64,000 nt of DNA, from assembly GCF_003003275.1 (NCBI RefSeq), contig NZ_PVTO01000003.1, positions 1 to 64,000 of the forward strand. Reading direction: 5' to 3'. Source of the DNA: Alkalibacterium olivapovliticus (GTDB lineage Bacteria; Bacillota; Bacilli; Lactobacillales; Carnobacteriaceae_A). The translations under genes and the position numbers were made by a program. The notes beneath the pieces are model-generated. The model was given only the letters and a program-made list of their open reading frames with translations, was not told the origin of the DNA and did not search any database. Positions 17,770 to 26,000 of this stretch are shown here, in pieces. How positions within the stretch are numbered: the first letter of the stretch is position 1; every line of letters starts with the position of its first letter.

Positions 17770-18324
17770 ATGACAAAAGCAGTGTTTTGGGATTTGTTAG
17801 GAACGTTAGGGGGCACTTCACAGACCCTAATACCAGATTTCACATTTTATGATGAGGCTTTACCCGCTTTAAAGACTGTGCATAATCTGGGATTCATTAA
17901 TATCATCATCACAAATCAAAGCCATATTGCTCATGGACGAGTAACAATGAAAGAATTCGATGAGAGTTGTGAGCGTTTAATGGATGAGAGTACTAAAGAG
18001 GAAGTTGAAATTAAAGCAATCTATGTCTGTCCGCATCAGAGAAAAGATAATTGTTCGTGCAAGAAGCCTAAACCCGAATTAGTTTTTAGAGCACAAAATG
18101 AGTTTGATATTAATTTAAAGAGCAGTTTCGTCGTGGGAGATTCAGTGAAAAATGACATGGGATTAGCCCAAGCAATTGGCGCAAAAGGGATACTCGTTTT
18201 AACTGGTGAGGGCAAAGAAGGAATGGGCACTACAAAAAATATAAGCCCAGATTCTATTGCAGAAAATTTGACAGATGCCGTTGATTTTATCAAAAATAAT
18301 GTATTACACTCGTTTGAACAGTAA
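17770..18324 (+). CDS. HAD-like protein lacking the second motif I aspartate
   Basis: The 184-residue protein is a relative of the HAD-IIIA phosphatase at 14062: IIITNQSHIAHG (motif II), CPHQRKDNCSCKKPKPELV (zinc loop and Lys) and FVVGDSVKNDMGLA (motif IV) are conserved. Motif I reads VFWDLLGTLGG, so nucleophile Asp8 is present but the acid/base Asp two residues later is Leu10. Phosphomonoesterase activity should be weakened, or the mechanism is that of phosphonatase- or dehalogenase-like HAD proteins, which lack this Asp. A converging phosphatase gene lies downstream. Confidence 0.8.
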   Translation: MTKAVFWDLLGTLGGTSQTLIPDFTFYDEALPALKTVHNLGFINIIITNQSHIAHGRVTMKEFDESCERLMDESTKEEVEIKAIYVCPHQRKDNCSCKKPKPELVFRAQNEFDINLKSSFVVGDSVKNDMGLAQAIGAKGILVLTGEGKEGMGTTKNISPDSIAENLTDAVDFIKNNVLHSFEQ

Positions 18325-18339
18325 CTTCATATTATCTGT

Positions 18340-18391
18340 AAATAACACCTGAGAAATACGACAGTCTTGACTGCATTCTCAGGTGTTATTT
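18340..18391. terminator. Bidirectional terminator with a 15-bp perfect stem
   Basis: AAATAACACCTGAGA (18340-18354) pairs exactly with TCTCAGGTGTTATTT (18377-18391). It separates two convergent genes and can serve both. Confidence 0.9.
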
Positions 18392-18423
18392 CGATGGACA
18401 CATGACTAGTCATGCAGTGATCA

Positions 18424-19260
18424 TTAAATGAGCCCAAAATGCTTAAACGCATTATATAGACCGTCTTCAGTTACATCATCGGTAATATAATCAGCCATTT
18501 CTCTGATTTCCGGCCCGCCATTCCCCATGGCGACTCCTATTTGGCAATGGTCTAGCATTGGAATGTCTACCTTGGCATCTCCAAAAGCGATCGTTTTGCT
18601 GCCTGTTTCGTTTATGTGCTTCATCAGAAGACTGATTGCAGTACTTTTGTCGATATTGCTCAATGCGACATCGCCAAAAAGTGCTGTTTCACCAGCGCCG
18701 CCCCAAGTTCCTACTTTAAATTCACTAAACATTTCTCTGGCTTCCAGATAATCATCATGGTTATTTAATAAGAAACTGATTTTATTTATTTTATCCCGAT
18801 ACAGTTCATCTGAAAAAATCATATCTGGGAAAGCATCTTTTACAGTGATCATATCGGAATCGGTATTTCCTTTGCGTGGAGCATAGATTTGAATCGTTTT
18901 TTCCGCTTTTTCAGCAAAGTGTTTACTTCCATAAAGTCCATCATTACTTTCCAGATAAAATTCCAGTTCTTTTTCGTTCAGCCAGTCAACGACTTTCCTG
19001 CAGTCGTCATAAGTCAGTGTTCTTTCAGAAACAACTTTATCGTCACTTTCAATATAGCTTCCATTTCCACCAATATACCCGTCAAAACCGATCGACAGAA
19101 TCTCTTCATACATTTCGGCTTTACTTCGTCCAGTTACTGTATAGACTTTATGTCCATTTTTTTGAGCTTGTTTAATTGCTTTTACCGCACTGACTGGCAG
19201 TTCATTTTCATAAGTAACTAATGTTCCATCCACATCTAAAAAGATATAATGAGTATCCAT
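18424..19260 (-). CDS. Cof-type HAD-IIB phosphatase
   Basis: 278 residues, full length for the Cof family of sugar-phosphate/flavin phosphatases. Motif I FLDVDGTL holds nucleophile and acid/base Asp near residues 8 and 10, motif II TVTGRSKAEM, and motif IV TIAFGDAKVDIPML with the following GVAMGNGGPEIREMAD. A cap domain lies between motifs II and III. AGGAGG precedes the ATG. Substrates of such enzymes are usually broad; a specific one cannot be named. Confidence 0.92.
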   Translation of the reverse strand: MDTHYIFLDVDGTLVTYENELPVSAVKAIKQAQKNGHKVYTVTGRSKAEMYEEILSIGFDGYIGGNGSYIESDDKVVSERTLTYDDCRKVVDWLNEKELEFYLESNDGLYGSKHFAEKAEKTIQIYAPRKGNTDSDMITVKDAFPDMIFSDELYRDKINKISFLLNNHDDYLEAREMFSEFKVGTWGGAGETALFGDVALSNIDKSTAISLLMKHINETGSKTIAFGDAKVDIPMLDHCQIGVAMGNGGPEIREMADYITDDVTEDGLYNAFKHFGLI

Positions 19261-19342
19261 TTATTTAAATCCTCCTTATGGTTTTATTTAAGTGACTGAC
19301 GAAGATAGACTATTTCCAAATACCATTGCCGGTTGAAAAATA

Positions 19343-19402
19343 AAAACCTGAACAGCTAATCGAAAATGACAGTGGTCACTTTCCATTAGTTATTCAGGTT
19401 TT
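19343..19402 (-). terminator. Hairpin, likely terminator of the Xre/DUF2975 pair
   Basis: AAAACCTGAACAGCTAAT (19343-19360) pairs with ATTAGTTATTCAGGTTTT (19385-19402) with two tolerable mismatches, plus an inner TGAC/GTCA stem. A's on the left become a T-tract on the minus strand. Confidence 0.7.
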
Positions 19403-19505
19403 GCCTAGTCGTACTAGTCACAATCCATATTTAACTATAGTATACACAATACAAGGTCTTTAATCTATCTGTTTAAGCAAGTAGCGGTGACAAGGCTGGA
19501 CAAGT

Positions 19506-19718
19506 TTAGCTTTCGTCACTCACATATTCCAATATATCGCCTGGCTGGCAATTTAGGGCTCTACATATGGCTTCCAGGGTAGAAAAGCGAATAGCCGCAG
19601 CTTTTCCAGTTTTGAGTTTTGATAAATTCACATTGGATATTCCGACTTCGTCAGCGAGATCTTTAAGAAGGACTTTTCGATCTGCCATGACTCGGTCGAG
19701 TCTTACAACAATAGCCAT
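19506..19718 (-). CDS. Xre-family helix-turn-helix regulator (YozG-like)
   Basis: A 70-residue protein that is almost entirely one Cro/CI-type DNA-binding domain: the helix-turn-helix is around LKDLADEVGISNVNLSKLK with the following GKAAAIRFSTLEAICRALN. Small regulators of this type occur directly next to DUF2975 membrane proteins in Firmicutes, as here, where the gap is 14 bases; it probably controls its own operon. Confidence 0.88.
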   Translation of the reverse strand: MAIVVRLDRVMADRKVLLKDLADEVGISNVNLSKLKTGKAAAIRFSTLEAICRALNCQPGDILEYVSDES

Positions 19719-19732
19719 TAATAAGCCCTCCT

Positions 19733-20263
19733 TTAAACGGTTTCATCCGACAGAGTCTGCAGTTCGACCCCATATTTGAAAATTTCTGACACTGCATATA
19801 AAATCAGACCGAGCATAAAACTTGAACCGACTCCGATAATGTAATAGTATTCGCCTTCCATAATAAGGGTGACCAATAAAGAATAGAACAAAGGAGAGAC
19901 AACATCTGTTACAATCAGAACTAAGCTTAGTTTCTTGACTGTTTCAGCAAAGTCATATGAAAAAGGCGTGTGTCCATCTGCCAAATATTTAAATAGTTGA
20001 CTTCCTTTCCAGAAAATATAGCAGGCGATTAAAACTAAAACAGGACTAACGATCAAAGCGGCCAGCTGCATATCAGCTTCGTGCGTAAATCCCCTTACGG
20101 AGTTGATAATAGGAAAGTCGGGCATGTTGTATTCAAACCAGACGTCCTGACCAGTGAAAACACCATAAAGTGCAGATAACAGGAATAGTACAGAAATGAC
20201 AGTTACTATTTTTAACAAAACAGAGGCAGTGCTGCAGACTTTTCTAAAACGATCAACGTTCAT
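19733..20263 (-). CDS. DUF2975 integral membrane protein
   Basis: 176 residues with four hydrophobic segments (about 12-36, 66-84, 101-121 and 133-158), the layout of DUF2975/YoaS-like proteins. A conserved amphipathic segment GSQLFKYLADGHTPF lies between segments two and three. It is the first gene of a two-gene operon with the Xre regulator, a widespread pairing of unknown purpose. A perfect inverted repeat (20306-20328) lies 43 bases upstream of the start. Confidence 0.82.
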   Translation of the reverse strand: MNVDRFRKVCSTASVLLKIVTVISVLFLLSALYGVFTGQDVWFEYNMPDFPIINSVRGFTHEADMQLAALIVSPVLVLIACYIFWKGSQLFKYLADGHTPFSYDFAETVKKLSLVLIVTDVVSPLFYSLLVTLIMEGEYYYIIGVGSSFMLGLILYAVSEIFKYGVELQTLSDETV

Positions 20264-20305
20264 TTATACCACTCCTTTATTTGTTATTACTAGTTTATTA
20301 TAAAA

Positions 20306-20328
20306 ATTAATTATATGCAATAATTAAT
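20306..20328 (-). promoter_or_regulatory. Perfect 9-bp inverted repeat, candidate operator for the Xre/DUF2975 operon
   Basis: ATTAATTAT (20306-20314) and ATAATTAAT (20320-20328) are exact inverted copies separated by five bases. The position, in the promoter region of the DUF2975 gene, suits autoregulation by the small Xre protein. The AT-rich background lowers confidence. Confidence 0.45.
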
Positions 20329-20465
20329 TATCGTTTATCGTTAATTCATTATCGAACAGAGTTATTGTTAGAATGTGTAAATAGAAATTTTTTATATATA
20401 AAAGAACCTTTCCACCAATAAAATACTGTTACAATACGTCATAGTAAGTGAAGGGAGGAGAAACG

Positions 20466-20990
20466 GTGGACAATAATGAATTGAACGTTCAATTGGAAAA
20501 ATATCGAAGAGGAAATGAAGAGGCCTTTCGTATTATATATGAACAGCTGAAAACACCGGTTTATACTATTATTTATCGTGTTTTATATGATCAGGCAATG
20601 GCTGAGGATGTCATGCAGGAGGTATTTTTGAAAATATCCCAAACACCGCCTCCCTCGAAAGTGAAAAAATCTCGTGCATGGATCTTCCAAGTGTCGCGTA
20701 ACCTTGCCATTGATTACAAAAGAAAGATAAAGGAAACTGAGTATCTTTCTGAAGAAACAGAATCTCCCCCTTTTTCACTGGAAAAGTCGGTCAGTACAAG
20801 AGTAGATATCGAATCAGCATTAAAAGAATTGAATGAAAATGAACGTGAAATCGTCACACTTCATTTGAATGCCGAGCTCAAATTTAAAGATATTGCCAGA
20901 ATAATGGACGAGCCTTTAGGAACCGTTTTGTGGAGATATCGAAAAGCAATCACCGAGATGCAAAAAGTTTTATCTGGAGGTGCACAATAG
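20466..20990 (+). CDS. ECF-type RNA polymerase sigma factor
   Basis: The start is GTG at 20466 behind GGGAGGAG, giving about 174 residues. Region 2 is recognisable in YEQLKTPVYTIIYRVLYDQ and AEDVMQEVFLKISQ, and region 4 in LNENEREIVTLHLNAELKFK with the following DIARIMDEPLGTVLWRYRKA. A short low-complexity linker joins them, as in ECF factors. The following gene encodes a membrane protein that starts right at the stop and is a candidate for signal transmission to the sigma factor. Confidence 0.9.
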   Translation: MDNNELNVQLEKYRRGNEEAFRIIYEQLKTPVYTIIYRVLYDQAMAEDVMQEVFLKISQTPPPSKVKKSRAWIFQVSRNLAIDYKRKIKETEYLSEETESPPFSLEKSVSTRVDIESALKELNENEREIVTLHLNAELKFKDIARIMDEPLGTVLWRYRKAITEMQKVLSGGAQ

Positions 20991-20991
20991 A

Positions 20992-21786
20992 ATGAAAAAA
21001 TTAAGTGTTGTATTGGTTGCGTTGTTAATCGCATTTGCTGGCTCAGGGACTGTCTATGCGAATGAGACTGAAGAAAATGATGGAACGGTCGAAGGGCTTT
21101 ATAATAATTGGGAAACGAATGGGTATCCTGATAATGTAGGGTACGTGGTTATGCATGAGGATCAGGAAACCTTTATAATAGGATTAGTTGAGAATGATGA
21201 TGTAGCCCAGGATGAAATCCTATCTCAGATACCAGAATCAGATAATGTTGCTTTTGAAGAAGCGACTTATTCTTATAATGAGTTATTGGCAGTTCATGGG
21301 GAAGTCGGTGAACTTGTACGGGATGACGAAACACCTGTCTATTCTGCTGGAATGGGATTTAGAGTAGTTGACGGAGAAGTCACGGGTTTTGGAGAAAGTG
21401 GTAATGAAATTCGCGTGACTGTTGGTGTAGAGCCGGAATTTGCTGACGAATACGCTGACCAACTGGAAGCGGAATATGGTGACAGAGTTCATATCGAAGC
21501 CGAGGGACAACCTGTCACTACAATGGATGCAGAAGAGTCAGATCCAATGCCGAATAGTAATCAATGGATCTATTTGATGCTTATTGGCCTTGCGAGTGTT
21601 TTTGCAGTCTGGTTGTTAAAGAGTAGAGGGGTTATTTTTTCCAGAAAATCAGCAGGCGGAGAAGTTATCACAGAATCCAGACAGTTAAGTAAAAATGAAA
21701 TAGAAGATGCAGTCAAAGAAAGTTCGATCGAGCCGGATGATAAACTATTTCAGAAAATTATGAAAAAAACAGTATCAAACAAGTAG
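20992..21786 (+). CDS. Secreted, membrane-anchored protein encoded with the ECF sigma factor
   Basis: 264 residues from the ATG at 20992 (GGAGG 20975-20979). A signal peptide (MKKLSVVLVALLIAFAGSG, cleavage near VYA-N) is followed by an acidic external region of about 165 residues, a membrane helix near 187-207 and a basic C-terminal cytoplasmic tail of about 55 residues. The tail could contact the sigma factor, but this is the reverse of the usual anti-sigma layout, in which the N terminus is cytoplasmic. No domain is recognised. The tight spacing with the sigma gene (one base after its stop) argues for a common function. Confidence 0.75.
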   Translation: MKKLSVVLVALLIAFAGSGTVYANETEENDGTVEGLYNNWETNGYPDNVGYVVMHEDQETFIIGLVENDDVAQDEILSQIPESDNVAFEEATYSYNELLAVHGEVGELVRDDETPVYSAGMGFRVVDGEVTGFGESGNEIRVTVGVEPEFADEYADQLEAEYGDRVHIEAEGQPVTTMDAEESDPMPNSNQWIYLMLIGLASVFAVWLLKSRGVIFSRKSAGGEVITESRQLSKNEIEDAVKESSIEPDDKLFQKIMKKTVSNK

Positions 21787-21820
21787 AAATAACTTAAACG
21801 GTTATCTTTGGACTATAAGT

Positions 21821-21848
21821 AAACCAGCTGCTCGGGCAGCTGGTTTTC
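21821..21848 (+). terminator. Terminator after the sigma-factor operon
   Basis: AAACCAGCTGC (21821-21831) pairs with GCAGCTGGTTT (21836-21846), then TT. Confidence 0.85.
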
Positions 21849-22262
21849 CATATATATTGAGTCGAGAATACTCGTCCGTGGCGAGTATTCTCAGTGTGAA
21901 GAGCGCTTCTGGTGTTGAAGTCGTATTTTTAGAACATGGCAGTTCTGATTTATCGACAGTGCAGTTTTTTACTTATCTGAGTGTCAACAAAATAGTGAAC
22001 TAGTGAATAGTTAGCAAGTAAATCAAGATGAGTGTAAAGAAGTAACCCCAGGTTGTGTAAGCTCAACTAGGTTTTCTTTAAGAGTGTTCACAAGATGTTG
22101 GATTAGTAGACAGTGAGTAGGTGAATCCCACTGAGTGTAACGAAGATAGGAGAAGTTATCGATGTTCTGCTAGAAATACTGAGTGAGTGTCAAAAAGAGA
22201 CTGAAGTAGTGGACAGTCAGTGTAAGAAATCATCTGACTGGCGTAAAAGAATGCTTAATTGA
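21849..22262. other. Gene-free stretch of about 410 bases with one strong hairpin
   Basis: No frame of plausible size or start is present. GAGAATACTCG (21864-21874) and CGAGTATTCTC (21882-21892) form a perfect 11-bp hairpin with a 7-base loop. The remainder is A/G-rich with recurring GAGTGTAA, AGTGAAC and GTGAGTAG-like words and no obvious promoter. It could be a decayed gene or a noncoding RNA; neither is established. Confidence 0.5.
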
Positions 22263-22868
22263 TCAAATAACTGATATCCCAAGGATAGTCAGGTTTGCAT
22301 TTCCTACTAGCTTCATAATAAGCTTAGCGAGCTGATCTTCCGGGTACTCACAATCGTTTTTCAGCCACCAGTTGACGGTCATGAACAGAATGCCCAGACT
22401 GTAATCGATGATGAGCTCAACGGGAACTTCCATATCGGATTCCATGATGCGCAGATTCTTCAAGATGTCTTGGTAGGCATCAGTGACGATTTTTTTGAAT
22501 TTATCTGTGAGAATATGTTTATCAATAATTGAGAGGATGAGGACATACGTGTCTTTGTCCTCTTTTATCTGTTTCAGAAGTTGGGTGAGAACGAGCTGAA
22601 TATGCATCAGTTTTACTTCATTTCGTTTGTTAAGTAAGGATATTTCCATTACCTTACGGATCGAGTCCAGTTTCTTTTCAATAATTTGTTCGACCAGATC
22701 ATCTTTATCCTGAAAATAAGCGTAGAAAGTCGATCGATTGATCAGAGCCTCGTCTGCGATATCCTGAATGGTTATTTCAGTGTAATCTTTTTGATTAAGC
22801 AGAGTGAAAAAAGCAGAGTAAATCGCACGATGTGTTTTGAATACACGCAAGTCCGGTTTTTTAGACAT
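22263..22868 (-). CDS. TetR/AcrR-family transcriptional regulator
   Basis: About 201 residues from the ATG at 22868, which follows GGGAGG; an earlier ATG would add seven residues. The N-terminal helix-turn-helix reads AIYSAFFTLLNQKDYTEITI with the following QDIADEALINRSTFYAYFQD. The C-terminal helical domain would bind a ligand. It is divergent from the 1410-residue BcrA/D-like gene, and the shared intergenic region contains a promoter and a palindrome, so it is the likely repressor of that gene. The effector is unknown. Confidence 0.88.
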   Translation of the reverse strand: MSKKPDLRVFKTHRAIYSAFFTLLNQKDYTEITIQDIADEALINRSTFYAYFQDKDDLVEQIIEKKLDSIRKVMEISLLNKRNEVKLMHIQLVLTQLLKQIKEDKDTYVLILSIIDKHILTDKFKKIVTDAYQDILKNLRIMESDMEVPVELIIDYSLGILFMTVNWWLKNDCEYPEDQLAKLIMKLVGNANLTILGISVI

Positions 22869-22917
22869 GGTTTGCCTCCCATCCGACAATTTCCGATAGT
22901 TGTTGGTTATCCGACAT

Positions 22918-22946
22918 TTGACTTGTTTTAGTGATTGTTAATAGTA
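22918..22946 (+). promoter_or_regulatory. Putative promoter for the BcrA/D-like gene
   Basis: TTGACT (22918-22923) and TAGTAT (22942-22947) are spaced 18 bases apart, close to the vegetative consensus, about 80 bases before the start codon. Confidence 0.5.
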
Positions 22947-22953
22947 TAACAAG

Positions 22954-22979
22954 CTTTTATACTTTAATCAAAGTAAAAG
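22954..22979 (+). promoter_or_regulatory. Candidate TetR operator
   Basis: ACTTTAATCAAAGT (22961-22974) is a 5-bp inverted repeat around a 4-base core, extended outward by CTTTTA and AAAAG. It lies just downstream of the putative promoter and so could block transcription when bound by the divergent TetR protein. Confidence 0.45.
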
Positions 22980-23027
22980 TAAGCGGTTTAAGTAAAGGGT
23001 CAGGGATGATTGAAGGGGAGAAATAAT

Positions 23028-26000
23028 ATGAAGGAGAAACAGTTATATGCGGGGATAGATGTTGGATCAACAACGATAAAACTGATCGTACTGGATGATT
23101 CCAATACTGTATTATTCAAAAAATACGAACGTCATTTTTCAGATATCAAACAGGCAGTCAAGCAATTGATTAATGAAGCTAGTTCTAAGTTTCACAACTC
23201 GCCCTTATATATGAAAATCACGGGGTCAGGTGGAATAGGTATTGCAGAAGCGCTGGATATAGCCTTCATTCAGGAAGTTATTGCCTGTTCCAAAACAGTC
23301 GAGCAGCTGATTCCGGAAACGGATGTGGCAATTGAGCTGGGTGGAGAAGATGCGAAAATCACATTTTTCGGTCAGTCTATGGAACAGCGGATGAATGGGA
23401 GTTGTGCTGGAGGGACGGGCGCATTTATTGATCAGATGGCCTGCCTCTTGAAAACAGATGCCAGCGGACTGAATGAGCTGGCAAAATCGTATAAGAAACT
23501 ATACCCGATCGCTTCAAGGTGTGGGGTCTTTGCCAAAACAGATGTACAGCCACTGATTAATGACGGGGTTGCACGGGAAGATATTGCGGCATCGATTTTT
23601 CAGGCAGTCGTAAATCAGACGATTGCGGGACTGGCTTCCGGGCGCAAGATCAAAGGGAAGGTCGCTTTTCTGGGAGGACCGCTGTTTTTCCTGAGTGAGC
23701 TGCGCCAGCGGTTTATTGAAACATTAAAAGTAAAAGCAGACGATGCGTTGTTTCCTGAAGACCCTCAACTTTTTGTGGCAATGGGAGCTGCATTTGATGC
23801 CCGAGAAACGACCCCTACCTCATTTAATGAACTATACAAGCGAATGACTGAAAAAAACGCAATGAACCTCAATCCGTCAGTTCGGCTCTCCCCGCTTTTC
23901 AAATATGATGAAGAATTAGATGAATTCAGAGCCCGTCATGCTGCGGCAAAAATCGATGAGCAGCCATTAAGTGGTTACAGTGGTGTGGCTTTTCTGGGGA
24001 TCGATGCAGGGTCGACTACCACTAAGGTGACACTGATTAATCCGGAAGGAGATGTCCTCTGGAAATATTATGATTCAAACGACGGGGATCCGTTAAACAA
24101 GACGATCAGTATTTTAAAAGAGCTATACAGTGAAATGCCGGAAGATGTCTATATCGGGCGAACGGTTACCACTGGATACGGAGAGGCTCTGATCAAAAAT
24201 GCACTGCAGGTGGATCAGGGAGAAGTGGAAACGATCTGTCACTACAAAGCAGCCGAACGGTTCCAGCCAGGCGTCGATTTTATTTTAGACATTGGTGGCC
24301 AGGACATGAAGGCTATGACCGTCAAAGATGGCGTACTGTCCTCGATAAAGCTGAATGAAGCGTGCTCGAGCGGGTGCGGGTCGTTTATTGAAACTCTGGC
24401 AAAGTCTTTAAATTATAATGTTTATGATTTTGCGGATGCTGCTTTGACGTCCAGAGACCCTGTGGACTTGGGATCCAGATGTACTGTGTTTATGAATTCA
24501 AAAGTCAGACAGATGCAAAAAGAAGGCGCGAGTGTAGCAGATTTGTCTGCCGGGCTGTCCATGTCTGTCATCAAAAACGCCTTGTTCAAAGTCATTAAAA
24601 TAAAAGATCCGAAACAGCTGGGGGATAAAATCGTCTGTCAGGGTGGAACATTCAACAATGAATCAGTGCTGCGGTCGTTTGAAAAAATCTCAAATCGTGA
24701 AGTGATACGACCCAATTTAGCCGGTCTGATGGGTGCTTACGGCTGTGCATTGATAGCTCTGGAAAACTACTCTGCAGGTGATAACTCGACACTTTTATCA
24801 ATAAAAGATCTTGAAGAGTTCACAGCTGAAAAGAAATTCACGCGGTGCACGTTATGCGAGGACAAATGTGCTCTGACCATGACGATTTTTAAAGATGGAC
24901 GTCGGTTCGTGACGGGAAACCGCTGCGAAAAAGGGGCGGATATGCATCTCAAGGGACGAGAGAAAAAAGAGCGCATCAATTTATATGAGTTTAAGTATCA
25001 GCGCCTGTTCGATTACAAGCCGCTGAAGAAAAAAGAGGCGCCTAGAGGAACAGTCGGGATTCCGAGAGTACTCAATATGTATGAGGATTACCCACTGTGG
25101 TTTACATTTTTCAATCAGCTGGGATTCAGTGTCCAGTTATCCGGGCGTTCCAATCAGAAACTATATGAAGACGGCATCGATACGATTCCGGATGATACCG
25201 TCTGTTACCCGGCTAAACTGGTACATGGACACATCAAGCAGCTGATCCGTAAAAAGGCGGATATGATATTCTTCCCGTGTGTGAATTATCAGCGCAAGGA
25301 AGAGAAAACAGCGGTGAATTCGTATAACTGCCCAATTGTTATTTCTTATCCCGACTTGATTTCGGTGAATGTGGATGACATTCGCGACGGGAAAGTCGAT
25401 TATCTGCATCCGCATCTGAATCTGCTGAACGACGAGCATGTGATCGATACGCTATTTGACACTCTCAAAGATAGAGGCATTACATTTGAAGAAGTGAAAG
25501 ATGCGTATCACTCAGGCATGAATGAGTTGGAAGCTTTCAAGGAAAAGATGAAAATGAAGGGCGAAGAAGCGCTGAGGCATATGCAGATGCATAACGAACA
25601 GGGGATTGTTTTATCCGGTCGTCCATATCACACGGATCCGGAAGTCAACCACGGGATAGCTAATGTGGTGTCTGAAGAAGGATTCCATGTGCTGACTGAA
25701 GACAGCGTGTTCCACCTGCATGAAGTGGGAGAGTTACGAGTGGTGAACCAGTGGTCCTATCACTCAAGGCTATATGCGACGGCACGAGTCGTGACGAAAT
25801 TTTCGAATCTGGAAATGATCCAGCTCAATTCCTTCGGCTGCGGACTGGACGCTGTGACCACTGAGCAGGTTCAGGACATTCTGGAACAGTACGGGAAAAT
25901 CCATACTGTTTTAAAAATCGATGAAACATCTAACCTGGGAGCCATTCGGATTCGAGTACGGTCACTTAAGGCTGCGATGAAGGAAAGGAATCTTCAGCAT

